DNA from: a virus | Reading direction: 5' to 3' (one strand) | Length of the DNA: 53,385 nt | Virus record (IMG/VR): IMGVR_UViG_3300034094_000156 | Location: 1 to 53,385 of that record | Shown here: one piece after another, positions 27,672-35,357 of the stretch | Layout of the letters: every line of letters starts with the position of its first letter | How positions within the stretch are numbered: position 1 is the stretch's first letter | Position numbers and translations under genes: made by a program | Notes under the pieces: model-generated | Databases searched by the model: none | Told to the model about the DNA's origin: nothing | What the model saw: the letters and a program-made list of their open reading frames with translations, nothing else

Positions 27672-27971
27672 CTAAATTGTATCCGCGCATACACCAGTTA
27701 TTTCACGATACTCATTCTTATACATATGTGGATCTAGATCCAAATATTCTACTTCCAAACGATTTAATAGTCTAGAAAAATGTACAACATTGAACAAAGT
27801 AGTACAATATAAAACTCCATTCAAAAATCCATTATTAATTCGATCCATAGTTAATCTTGGTTGACCAGCTATATCATTGCTTCTGTAACCACGAGAAAAT
27901 CCGTAAACACCCATTACACCACTTGTCGTAACTAACGTTTTGAAAAATACACTATTCATTCGTATATACAT
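27672..27971 (-). CDS. Small conserved-looking early-type protein
   Basis: 99 residues. The N-terminal 25 residues are moderately hydrophobic (FFKTLVTTSGVMGVYGFSRG), then YRSNDIAGQPRLTMDRINNG and NGVLYCTTLFNVVHFSRLL. It resembles small proteins I associate with many mimivirus relatives (hydrophobic start, YGF-RGY, late R-x-E...Y...Y...E-x-G), but their function is unknown to me. An early-promoter word lies 20 bases upstream of ATG 27971; a second Met at residue 5 is possible. It diverges from the coiled-coil gene at 28040. Confidence 0.65.
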   Translation of the reverse strand: MYIRMNSVFFKTLVTTSGVMGVYGFSRGYRSNDIAGQPRLTMDRINNGFLNGVLYCTTLFNVVHFSRLLNRLEVEYLDLDPHMYKNEYREITGVCADTI

Positions 27972-27991
27972 CTTTTACACGAAACATATTT

Positions 27992-28001
27992 TTCAATTTT
28001 T
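27992..28001 (-). promoter_or_regulatory. Early promoter motif (AAAAATTGAA)
   Basis: Minus-strand copy 20 bases before ATG 27971. Confidence 0.65.
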
Positions 28002-28039
28002 ATTTGAAAATAGAAAAATAATTTTATTTCGTTAATATA

Positions 28040-28561
28040 ATGAATAATACTAAGAGTTTTGCAAGCCCACAAGGATCATCTCCATCTAAAGGAAGCCCTG
28101 CAACTCCTACAAAAGGAATTTTCAAAGAACTATTTAGTCTGTTATCTAGTAAAAGCTCATCCTGTCAAAAACAAGAATTAGAACAATTACAATACTTGTA
28201 TGGCAAACTATATGATTCTTATAAATATGTTCAAGATGACCTGATCAGGTGTAAAAAACAAAGTCAAAGTAGACTCCAAAGTATATCCGAACTTGAAGCT
28301 GAGGTTGCTAAATATAAAATTAATGCTGAAAGTAATCTCTCACAAGATTGTAAAGATGATTATTTAGTAGAACATATAAAAATGATGTTTGAAAGAGTAG
28401 TTATGGAAAATGTAGAAAAAGATTCTACTATAAATATGTTAAAACGTGATAATAAACGTTTACAAGACGAATTAGATCGTGTTAAACAAAAATACAATAT
28501 CAATGAAAAATCCGGAATGGAAGAATTAGATGATCTTATATCATCTCTTCAAGAAGATTAG
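28040..28561 (+). CDS. Coiled-coil protein
   Basis: 173 residues. The first ~25 residues are Ser/Pro/Lys-rich (SPQGSSPSKGSPATPTK), likely disordered and phosphorylatable. From ~45 to 160 the sequence is a charged heptad-like helix (ELEQLQYLYGKLYDSYKYVQ, SELEAEVAKYK, LKRDNKRLQDELDRVKQKY). It ends in an acidic tail. No catalytic motif. Could be a scaffold or structural protein. Gene sure; function unknown. Confidence 0.68.
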   Translation: MNNTKSFASPQGSSPSKGSPATPTKGIFKELFSLLSSKSSSCQKQELEQLQYLYGKLYDSYKYVQDDLIRCKKQSQSRLQSISELEAEVAKYKINAESNLSQDCKDDYLVEHIKMMFERVVMENVEKDSTINMLKRDNKRLQDELDRVKQKYNINEKSGMEELDDLISSLQED

Positions 28562-28641
28562 TTATTATGGTTCGAGCAAATTAATGGTATTTATTTCGAT
28601 TTTGTTTATAATTTTATTTATTTTATAAATTTTATAAATAA

Positions 28642-28944
28642 ATGAGAAAAAAGACCAAGGAAGAACGTGTTATAGTTGTTTTGGAAATATGCAGAAAATT
28701 AAAACAATTCCCAACAACTACTGGAATAGTAGATTTATATAATAGTTATTATGGAGCTATACTTAAAATAAAAGATATATTTAATCAATATATTAACCAA
28801 GATGATTCTAACCCAAATGAATTAGTAAGTTTTTCAGGAGAAATACCATTTCCTGAAATTCGTATGAAGATTGAATATATTCTTCCTATTAAACAATATA
28901 AACAGTCTCTATTTGTATTTCGAAATTTACAAAATAAAAATTAA
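28642..28944 (+). CDS. Unrecognised 100-residue protein
   Basis: The N-terminus is basic and helical (KKTKEERVIVVLEICRKLK), followed by TTTGIVDLYNSYYGAILKIK and a conserved-looking turn (FSGEIPFPEIRMKIEYILP). The order of helix, small polar loop and strand could be a winged-helix-like fold, but nothing is diagnostic. It is preceded by TTTTATAAATTTTATAAATAA and followed by a perfect 12-bp hairpin. Confidence 0.58.
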   Translation: MRKKTKEERVIVVLEICRKLKQFPTTTGIVDLYNSYYGAILKIKDIFNQYINQDDSNPNELVSFSGEIPFPEIRMKIEYILPIKQYKQSLFVFRNLQNKN

Positions 28945-29006
28945 TTTGTCAATTTGTAAAATATCGTATGTATGATCAATATCATGAAAAACAATAAAGT
29001 TATATG

Positions 29007-29034
29007 TTTTCAATATATCTAAATATATTGAAAA
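29007..29034. terminator. Hairpin between convergent genes, 12-bp stem
   Basis: TTTTCAATATAT-CTAA-ATATATTGAAAA, perfect. It lies between the 100-residue gene and the DUF5672 glycosyltransferase gene. Confidence 0.6.
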
Positions 29035-29094
29035 ATTATGATATGAAAATTTACTAACTGCAAGACTCACCGATAGTTCATCTAAATCTAATTA

Positions 29095-29880
29095 TTAAAC
29101 CACGCCTCTTGCTGTAAAATTAATAAATTCAGGACAATATTCCAAGAATTTTAAAACTTGCTGTTTCCCAACATAATTATCTAATTTATGGACACAAAAA
29201 GTCTTGTGTAAATAATGTGTATGTGTACAAAATTTTGTAGCCATTTCATCCAAACCAATCTTGTAAAGAGTAGTCTCACTTGTTGAATTCAAAGTCAACA
29301 ATCCAACAACAAAATATAAATCTTCACCATACGCCCTAAATGACAAATTTTCACGAAAATCATCTGTTGGCAATGGGGGAAATGTCCTAATTACATCTTT
29401 CATTGCACTAATTTTCCTAAATGAAAATCCACCATTAAAACATTGATAATCAGAGTATCTATGCAAACCATTCGTCTCCTTCCACCACCACTTGTTTGGT
29501 GTATACCCACCTACAAAATCATACTTGAAAAAATCTTCAATTTTGTATTCAGAATTTTCACACAAACAACCATCGGTTTGAATAGTTAGGACGTGAGTAA
29601 AATCCCGAAACGTTTCCCAAAAATTCATAGTTTTCCATAGATCATTATGTTGTTTTGCTGTAAAATTATCCACACCCAAATTTATCAAATTTATAATCAA
29701 ATCACCTTTATAATATGTAGAATAATAGTCGTAATGTGTTTTACCACAAAAAAAAAACAACTTTCTACCAGGCATTACCTTTTTAAAATTATCAATCAAA
29801 ACATGTACATTCGCCATTCTTCTCGGCTCAACCAAGACACCACATACCTTTGGAAAAGTAACGTTTGTTTCTAATACCAT
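29095..29880 (-). CDS. DUF5672-type glycosyltransferase
   Basis: 261 residues. Landmarks are the N-terminal VCGVLVEPRRMANVHVLIDN, FFFCGKTH, the acceptor/donor block VLTIQTDGCLCENS, YDFVGGYTPNKWWW, CFNGGFSFRKISAM and the late acidic AYGEDLYFV. The order TDG, then DF(V/I)GG, then NGGFS-R, then EDxxF matches DUF5672, a GT-A-like family found in protists and giant viruses. No membrane segment, so it is cytosolic or a peripheral membrane enzyme. Donor and acceptor unknown. It could extend glycans started by the GT25 or the GT41 enzyme (inference). Confidence 0.75.
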   Translation of the reverse strand: MVLETNVTFPKVCGVLVEPRRMANVHVLIDNFKKVMPGRKLFFFCGKTHYDYYSTYYKGDLIINLINLGVDNFTAKQHNDLWKTMNFWETFRDFTHVLTIQTDGCLCENSEYKIEDFFKYDFVGGYTPNKWWWKETNGLHRYSDYQCFNGGFSFRKISAMKDVIRTFPPLPTDDFRENLSFRAYGEDLYFVVGLLTLNSTSETTLYKIGLDEMATKFCTHTHYLHKTFCVHKLDNYVGKQQVLKFLEYCPEFINFTARGVV

Positions 29881-29972
29881 TTATTTTACATTAATTAAAT
29901 TTTATATTATATTCATTTTTTTATAATGATAATTATTTTTTTATAATTATTTTTTCTATACATATTATATTA

Positions 29973-30383
29973 ATGTCACGAAATACATCATCTGGTGTCT
30001 TACTTGGTGCAGGAGCTGGAGTAGCAACTGCTGTTGCATTAAACGAAGCAAATAAAGCGTATGAAAGAAAACAATCACAATTAACTGGACTTAACGGCGA
30101 TTGTAGTTCTATACCTTGTAAAGATGGTCTTGTATGTTATAAAAATATATGTCTAGACTCTTTACCTAAAGATGGATGTCTAAAAGATTCTGATTGTCGA
30201 GGTATAGGTCAAAAATGTATAAATGATGTATGTGTCGAAACTATGACAGAAGAACAAAAACAAAAGGAAATAGAACAAAGACAAGAACAAGGAAAAAAAT
30301 TTGGAATAGGTTTCGGCATTTCCGTTGGTGTTTTATTGTTAATAGTGATTATTATATATTTATATGAAAAATATAAGAAATAA
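29973..30383 (+). CDS. Membrane protein with two small Cys motifs
   Basis: 136 residues. A Gly/Ala-rich hydrophobic start (GVLLGAGAGVATAVAL) is followed by two Cys-rich units (CSSIPCKDGLVCYKNIC and CLKDSDCRGIGQKCINDVC) spaced like small knottin or Dickkopf-type modules. A Gln/Glu/Lys helix follows, then a strong C-terminal membrane helix (FGISVGVLLLIVIIIYLY). The Cys unit probably forms disulfides in an oxidising compartment or uses a virus-encoded thiol system. Upstream a T-tract with TCTA (29950-29958) resembles the late element suggested here. Possibly a virion membrane protein. Confidence 0.65.
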   Translation: MSRNTSSGVLLGAGAGVATAVALNEANKAYERKQSQLTGLNGDCSSIPCKDGLVCYKNICLDSLPKDGCLKDSDCRGIGQKCINDVCVETMTEEQKQKEIEQRQEQGKKFGIGFGISVGVLLLIVIIIYLYEKYKK

Positions 30384-30391
30384 TAAACAAT

Positions 30392-30421
30392 TAAATAATA
30401 TATTATATAAAATATTATTTA
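30392..30421. terminator. Hairpin between convergent genes, 10-bp stem
   Basis: Arms 30392-30401 and 30412-30421 pair perfectly, with a 10-base loop, between the Cys-motif membrane gene and the epimerase gene. Confidence 0.55.
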
Positions 30422-30451
30422 TCTTTTTTAATAAATTTACTACCAAAAGAT

Positions 30452-31474
30452 TTATGTTTGTTTCCAATAACTATAAATATTTTTTTCCAATTCATAATGT
30501 GGCCAAAATATTCTAGGACGTTCCTTTTGTTGTTTTACCCAATCCCACATTAATTCTAAACCACGTTCAAATGACGTATTTTCTTGGTAATCTAATAATT
30601 CTTCTGACTTCTGATATGATGACCACGCGTGTTTAACTTCGTGTCTTGGTTCCAAATACACAATATTGTTTTTACCAGTCACTTTTGCAACCAATCTCGC
30701 AGCTTCATTTAACGAAACGTGAACCTTACCACCCAAATTTATTCTCTCATTTTTAGCCTTATCTGAAACCGCAGCAGTCCATAAACAAGGCAATATATCA
30801 TCAATATACGAAAAAGCTCTCGTTTGTTCTCCATCGCCATAAATAGTAAATGGCTCATCTCTTGTTGCCTTGTACATCCAAATACCTAATACATTTCTAT
30901 AAGGATCCCAAATGTTCTGATACTTTCCAAATATATTATGAGGCAATATTACACAATATTCCATACCGTGTTGATCATATGCAACTTTAAGATCCATTTC
31001 ACATGCATATTTAGCTATACCATATGGATCTATCGGATTTGGTCTCATATCTTCTGTAAATGGTGTAGTATTCTTACCATATGTAGCCATACTACTTGTA
31101 AACACAAAACGACGAACGTTATATTTTATACCCATATTTATCAAAAATGTTGTAGGTATTACATTTGACATGTAATTGTATTGACGAATAAATGGTGACA
31201 ACCCTTCAGCAGCATATGCTGCAAAATGAAATATATAATCAACTTTATATCTTCTAAAAATATCTTCAACCAAAGCTTGTTCTTCTTGATTTGATAAATT
31301 AGCCTTTACAAATTCGAAATTTGGATCATCTAAATGTAAATTCTCTAAATACCCCCCTGATAAATCATCGACTCCAATTACTTTATCTATACACAACTCA
31401 TCTCTTTTAGAAAGCAAATATTCTGCAAAATTTGCACCCACCAAACCAGCAACACCTGTAATCAATACGTTCAT
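30452..31474 (-). CDS. NAD-dependent nucleotide-sugar epimerase (extended SDR)
   Basis: 340 residues. The Rossmann motif GVAGLVGANF (GxxGxxG) starts at residue ~7. DDLSGG follows as the acidic end of strand 2. HFAAYAAEG is the NAD contact. FTSSMATYG supplies the active-site Ser/Thr. YGIAKYACE is the catalytic YxxxK. The C-terminal half has IYGDGEQTRAFSYIDD and INLGGKVHVSL, both typical sugar-nucleotide-binding motifs. This is the UDP-glucose 4-epimerase/GDP-mannose dehydratase class. The exact sugar cannot be fixed by eye: UDP-Glc/Gal, UDP-GlcNAc/GalNAc or UDP-GlcA. It probably feeds the viral glycosyltransferases. Confidence 0.82.
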   Translation of the reverse strand: MNVLITGVAGLVGANFAEYLLSKRDELCIDKVIGVDDLSGGYLENLHLDDPNFEFVKANLSNQEEQALVEDIFRRYKVDYIFHFAAYAAEGLSPFIRQYNYMSNVIPTTFLINMGIKYNVRRFVFTSSMATYGKNTTPFTEDMRPNPIDPYGIAKYACEMDLKVAYDQHGMEYCVILPHNIFGKYQNIWDPYRNVLGIWMYKATRDEPFTIYGDGEQTRAFSYIDDILPCLWTAAVSDKAKNERINLGGKVHVSLNEAARLVAKVTGKNNIVYLEPRHEVKHAWSSYQKSEELLDYQENTSFERGLELMWDWVKQQKERPRIFWPHYELEKNIYSYWKQT

Positions 31475-31500
31475 AATATACTATAAAGTTTTATTTTTTT

Positions 31501-31600
31501 ATCAAAATCCAAACAAAATCATTTTATTTATACTTGTAATTATACTTGTAATTATTAATTATACTTGTAATTATCAAAACCCAAACAAAATCATTTTATC
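31501..31600. repeat. Direct repeats in intergenic gap
   Basis: Two near-identical 27-base copies of ATCAAAAYCCAAACAAAATC plus TTTTAT (31501 and 31574) flank three copies of TTATACTTGTAATTA. The last copy runs into the stop of the small gene at 31596. Confidence 0.65.
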
Positions 31601-31763
31601 TAGTTAATTGTCTCTTTAAAGATCTTATTTCGTGTGCCAACTGTTGTATCTCGTATAGTTTATACATTGAAGGATATACCCTATAATAATCCTTTGCCAT
31701 ATCTCGTATCAAGTTTAGTTTATATATTTTACAAGATATAGATCTTACCGATGTATCACACAT
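31596..31763 (-). CDS. 55-residue early-type helical protein
   Basis: A short open frame from ATG 31763 to TAA at 31596-31598, within a 443-base gap otherwise without genes. It has a perfect early-promoter word (31789-31800) 25 bases before the ATG, the same spacing as nine other genes. The protein is helical and charged (IRDMAKDYYRVYPSMYKLYE, then IQQLAHEIRSLKRQLTR), with a coiled-coil-like end. The MAKDYY segment recalls the IKDYY start of the C-terminal helix in the next gene. No known family. Promoter placement is the main evidence that it is real. Confidence 0.6.
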   Translation of the reverse strand: MCDTSVRSISCKIYKLNLIRDMAKDYYRVYPSMYKLYEIQQLAHEIRSLKRQLTR

Positions 31764-31788
31764 TAAAATGTATATTATGTATTATACA

Positions 31789-31800
31789 TTTCAATTTTTT
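31789..31800 (-). promoter_or_regulatory. Early promoter motif (AAAAAATTGAAA)
   Basis: Minus-strand copy 25 bases before ATG 31763. Confidence 0.65.
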
Positions 31801-31843
31801 CAAAATGATCTTAAAACTATTTAAATTTAAATTTGTTAATTAG

Positions 31844-31929
31844 CGTTACTTATAATTCGTTACTTAGGGTTACTTATAATTCGTTACTTAGGGTTACTTA
31901 GGGTTACTTATAATTCGTTACTTATAATA
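31844..31929. repeat. TTACTTAGGG/TTACTTATAATTCG tandem repeats
   Basis: About seven interleaved copies of GTTACTTATAATTC and GTTACTTAGG, overlapping the 3' end and stop of the next minus-strand gene. Superficially telomere-like but internal. Confidence 0.65.
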
Positions 31930-32547
31930 TAATCTAGGTACTGCACCTATAGGTTCATTTAAAACATCACCAGCAGATGGATACTTTTTTAATACTATTT
32001 CATTACAATCGTGACGCTTACATATTTCATCTCGTTTAGGTTTTTGACGTTTTAATTGTTCTATTTGTCCAACAACCTTTGCTTTTAATGTATAGTAGTC
32101 CTTTATAGCACGCTCATTTTTATATTGATTGTACATTTCTGTTATACCCAATTTTTTAGAAATCGTTGAAATACCTGAGCTCAACTTGCTCGCAACTGTT
32201 GAAGCACCGCTACTCAACTTGCTTGCAACTGACGATATACCACTACTCAACTTACTTGCAGCTTCACTTGCCTTTGCTGCAACATTTTTTAACATTTCTT
32301 TCATTCGATTTTCAATTTCCAACGCCTTTGATTTTGCTTCATTTATAGCTGTTTGTATTTTACGTTTACGCTCTTCACTCTTTTCAACCGCCAATTGAGC
32401 CTCCAACTCCTTTATTTCCTTCTTTTTCTGTTCAATATCTTGTTCTAAATCACCTCCACGTTGAGCGTATTTGTAAAACAAATTACGACTTTTCATCCCA
32501 TAAACTGACTTTACACGTTTTCTATTTGATTTGCCTTGTTTTACCAT
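31918..32547 (-). CDS. Helical repeat protein (ASKLSSG units)
   Basis: 209 residues. The basic head GKSNRKRVKSVYGMKSRNLF could bind nucleic acid or be a targeting signal. A long charged helix follows (KKKEIKELEAQLAVEKSEER). Then come three to four 11-residue amphipathic units (ISSVASKLSSG, ASTVASKLSSG, ISTISKKLG), which could wrap a membrane. The end has DYYTLKAKVVGQIEQLKRQK, which matches by eye DYVELKMSIVKNIEELRRLK in the neighbouring gene, so the two share a C-terminal helix. Not a known family to me. Its tail and stop lie in the tandem repeat. Confidence 0.65.
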   Translation of the reverse strand: MVKQGKSNRKRVKSVYGMKSRNLFYKYAQRGGDLEQDIEQKKKEIKELEAQLAVEKSEERKRKIQTAINEAKSKALEIENRMKEMLKNVAAKASEAASKLSSGISSVASKLSSGASTVASKLSSGISTISKKLGITEMYNQYKNERAIKDYYTLKAKVVGQIEQLKRQKPKRDEICKRHDCNEIVLKKYPSAGDVLNEPIGAVPRLYYK

Positions 32548-32619
32548 ATTACTTTACTTGATATTTACTTGGAAAATAAAATTACAAATAAATAATTACA
32601 AATGTCATAATAACAATTA

Positions 32620-33279
32620 TTAACATTGCAAGACTTTACCAGATTCATCTCTAATACAATCATCCAAATTGTTTTGTTCATTATGAAATACTAATTCTGG
32701 CGTCTTACCTGTCATCTTTACTAATTTATCCTTTTCTATCTTTAACCTACGCAATTCTTCAATGTTCTTGACTATACTCATCTTTAACTCAACATAATCC
32801 ATTATAATTTTCTTTTCATCATCTTTTATAACAACTGGTGGTGTCATCACCTTCGTTGGTGTACTTACTGGAGATTCAACCATAGGTTTATCCTGTAAAA
32901 CTTGTGTAGAAATTACAGGAGCAGATTTTGGGACAGGTGTTGGGGCTGGTGTTGCTTTACCATATCCACTAGATTGAACTTCTTCACAATTCATTTTACC
33001 AGATATATTTGAACAACACCTAAACTCATTGTCTTTTGGATCTTTTACACATTTTGCCATATGATCACCTCTACAAGACATAGGATCCATTGTAGGCAAT
33101 CCTGGCTTACATATCTGTCCACGCTTACGTCGCGGATCTTCTTTAGATCCAGATTGAATTCGTTTAATTTCCTCTATTTGAGCTTTTATCCTCGTAATAT
33201 AAGCTTGATCACCTAAACGTTCAGCTGTTCGCAATACTTCTTGCAAGTATGCTAAATCATCACTCTTTCCTCCATACAT
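32620..33279 (-). CDS. Helical protein with Cys-rich centre and Pro-rich linker
   Basis: 219 residues from ATG 33279; an in-frame GTG 15 bases upstream is less likely. The N-terminus is helical (LAYLQEVLRTAERLGDQAYI). A Cys cluster follows (QICKPG, SCRGD, KCVKD, RCCSN, MNCEE; seven Cys), probably metal- or disulfide-linked. Then comes a Pro/Thr/Val-rich linker (ATPAPTPVPKSAP). The C-terminal helix resembles that of the preceding gene. No family recognised. Likely a structural or scaffold protein. Confidence 0.65.
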   Translation of the reverse strand: MYGGKSDDLAYLQEVLRTAERLGDQAYITRIKAQIEEIKRIQSGSKEDPRRKRGQICKPGLPTMDPMSCRGDHMAKCVKDPKDNEFRCCSNISGKMNCEEVQSSGYGKATPAPTPVPKSAPVISTQVLQDKPMVESPVSTPTKVMTPPVVIKDDEKKIIMDYVELKMSIVKNIEELRRLKIEKDKLVKMTGKTPELVFHNEQNNLDDCIRDESGKVLQC

Positions 33280-33337
33280 CTTATTAATTATCACTAATAT
33301 TTAAAAATTTTTATATTAAAATCGAAAATTCTTATTT

Positions 33338-33610
33338 TTATGCATCTTTACTTCTGTAAAAAATCCCTAAACATATTATCATAATACCTATAACTGAACT
33401 AACAACGTTTGGAAGTATTATACGTAAATCATTCAAGAATATACCATATACAGTCCATAGAATTTCACCTACAAGTAATATAAAATATGTCGTTAAAGAA
33501 ACATCTCTAGCACTTTTTTTACTAAAGATTTCCCAAACTTGAGGAACCATACAAATCGTAGTTAAAAACCCAGCGACATAACCAATAATCTCAAGGTCTT
33601 GTGATGTCAT
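33338..33610 (-). CDS. SemiSWEET-like sugar transporter
   Basis: 90 residues with three membrane helices. Helix 1 holds GYVAGFLTTICMVPQVWEIF with the PQ-loop Pro-Gln. KSARDVSLTTYFILLVGEIL follows, the conserved K-S-A-x-D-(I/V)-S start of helix 2. The end is WTVYGIFLNDLRIILPNVVS. Length, topology and order fit bacterial SemiSWEETs, which dimerise to move sugars down a gradient. An early-type promoter word lies 28 bases upstream. A viral sugar facilitator could supply monosaccharides or vent sugars (inference). It has no close neighbour of known function, but the epimerase gene is about 2 kb away. Confidence 0.82.
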   Translation of the reverse strand: MTSQDLEIIGYVAGFLTTICMVPQVWEIFSKKSARDVSLTTYFILLVGEILWTVYGIFLNDLRIILPNVVSSVIGIMIICLGIFYRSKDA

Positions 33611-33638
33611 TTAATATTTTTTACATTTTACAAAAAAT

Positions 33639-33648
33639 ATCAATTTTT
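33639..33648 (-). promoter_or_regulatory. Early promoter motif (AAAAATTGAT)
   Basis: Minus-strand copy 28 bases before ATG 33610 of the SemiSWEET-like gene. Confidence 0.6.
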
Positions 33649-33739
33649 AGTTAATTACGTTTACGTTTCCTCCTTTGTAATTCTTTTTTAGAACTCTGCT
33701 TTTACCTTTTTAACTAATCTTTTTTAAAAAAATTTATAT

Positions 33740-35260
33740 TTACTTATTTTCTAATATATGAATTCTTTGTATTGCATTGTTTAGCATTTCTTGCAATTCT
33801 ACCTTTGTTTGTTGCAATTCTGTCTTTGTTTGTTGCAATTCTGTCTTTGTTTGTTGCAATTCTGCCTTTGTTTGTTGCAATTCTGCATCAATTTCTTGAA
33901 CAGCAGCAGTTGTTATTGTATAAATAGCATCTTTGTTTAATGTATGGAAATCCTTTACTTCTTGACCATATACAAAATATTCACCTTGTGGTAAATCTTC
34001 ATACACCTCAAAACATACATCTGATATTATTTGCTTTAATGTAACTACAATGTGTTTATTTTCAAAGTTATACAAACGAATTCGACCAGTAGCATCATCT
34101 GAAGTATTTAACACAACACTGTTTGTAAATGTTAACACACTTGTATCATTTTGTTTGGAAACAGTAGCTCGTGTATAAACATTTGGTATAAAATCAGTTA
34201 TTTTGTTTGTTGAATATTCTAATACATCACCTACTTGTTGTGCAATAAAACCCCATACAGGTCTATCTCCTTTACTTATTGTATCTATATAATTATATCT
34301 CTTTGGTTGTATTTGTCGTAATACATTTAACGCAGATATATCATCCACATCCACTATATCCTTTTTAATTCTACTGTCCGAATATGCATTGAATTGTGTA
34401 GCAACAATCCTTGCAGATGCATATAATGAAACCGCAACCGTACCACTTGATGTACCCGTTCCAGTTGCATAATAATTGTAATTTCCAATGTCACCATTCA
34501 CTGATGCTTCTATCTGTAATGGATAGGATGGCGTTGTTGTACCTATACCTATGTTTCCAGTCGTAGACAACCATATACCCATACCACTATTACTTTGTAA
34601 ACGCAAAGCACCTGTATCATTACGAAAGGTTGTTGTATTTCCACCACCATCAACTGTTCTTGTAGAACCATTCATAAATATCACAGCATCACTAACATCA
34701 TTACCTATACGAAAAATTGTATAAGCATTGGAACCAGTGTTTCCATTGTGGACCTTATGACCAACTTCTCCATTCACACTATCATATACATACAACTTAG
34801 TTGCAGGGTAGATAGTACCAATACCAACATTTCCACCTGTTGTAAAAATATTTCCAATTGTATTAGAGTTATTTATAGAATTTATACCATTCGTCTTTAT
34901 TTTCACAAAATCAGTCAATGAAGCATATGCTCGTTGGGTTTCTGATGACAAATATCCAAACTGAAATTCGTCGTTTTCTTCTGAATAAACAACTGCTGAA
35001 TAATTTTGACTGTTCGCAATGTCATTAGTATGTCTTTGAAAAAGGATTCCTGTATCAACTGAATTTGTTGGATTCTTGTTTATTAATAAAATGTTATCTG
35101 AAAAACTAGTAGTGGTTCCAGATATCGAAAGATTACCTCCAACATAAAAGTCCTTTGATATAGATGCACCTCCACCTATATTTAATGAACCACCTGAACC
35201 AATACCTATCGCATTTGTTGTATCTAATATATCTATAGGATTAAACGTATATTGTGTCAT
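33740..35260 (-). CDS. Fibre protein with C-terminal S74 self-cleaving chaperone
   Basis: 506 residues. It opens with a GIGSGGSLNIGGGASISKDF cassette shared with the other fibres. GNVGIGTIYPATKLYV and GNIGIGTTTPSYPLQI repeats follow, the classic phage/bacterial fibre signature. Near residue 290 begins an S74 domain: AYSDSRIKKDI, ALNVLRQIQPKRYNYID, then PVWGFIAQQVGDVLEYS. Ser294 and Lys299 are the expected catalytic dyad. S74 domains fold and trimerise the fibre and then cut themselves off. The tail is a coiled coil of ELQQTK(T/A) units. Cleavage just before residue 294 would release the last ~210 residues (inference). Confidence 0.87.
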   Translation of the reverse strand: MTQYTFNPIDILDTTNAIGIGSGGSLNIGGGASISKDFYVGGNLSISGTTTSFSDNILLINKNPTNSVDTGILFQRHTNDIANSQNYSAVVYSEENDEFQFGYLSSETQRAYASLTDFVKIKTNGINSINNSNTIGNIFTTGGNVGIGTIYPATKLYVYDSVNGEVGHKVHNGNTGSNAYTIFRIGNDVSDAVIFMNGSTRTVDGGGNTTTFRNDTGALRLQSNSGMGIWLSTTGNIGIGTTTPSYPLQIEASVNGDIGNYNYYATGTGTSSGTVAVSLYASARIVATQFNAYSDSRIKKDIVDVDDISALNVLRQIQPKRYNYIDTISKGDRPVWGFIAQQVGDVLEYSTNKITDFIPNVYTRATVSKQNDTSVLTFTNSVVLNTSDDATGRIRLYNFENKHIVVTLKQIISDVCFEVYEDLPQGEYFVYGQEVKDFHTLNKDAIYTITTAAVQEIDAELQQTKAELQQTKTELQQTKTELQQTKVELQEMLNNAIQRIHILENK

Positions 35261-35290
35261 ATATTATTATACAGTAAAAAAATAATATAT
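35259..35290 (-). terminator. 3'-end hairpin, 10-bp stem
   Basis: Arms 35259-35268 and 35281-35290 pair perfectly. It lies downstream of the Tyr/Asp-rich gene on the minus strand and touches the start codon of the S74 fibre. Confidence 0.4.
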
Positions 35291-35357
35291 AATTACATCT
35301 CCAAAATTTCCAAACCAAACCCTAATCACATACCTTTACAACTATTCACACTATCTC

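Noticed and set aside
31844-31929. Telomere repeats (TTAGGG-like)
   Set aside because: TTACTTAGGG units alternate with TTACTTATAATTCG inside the genome and overlap a stop codon. No terminus is seen.
33650-33710. Basic coding remnant reading KQSSKKELQRRKRKRN on the minus strand
   Set aside because: It has no start and only about 16 codons. It could be chance in an AT-rich gap, so it is not listed as a feature.
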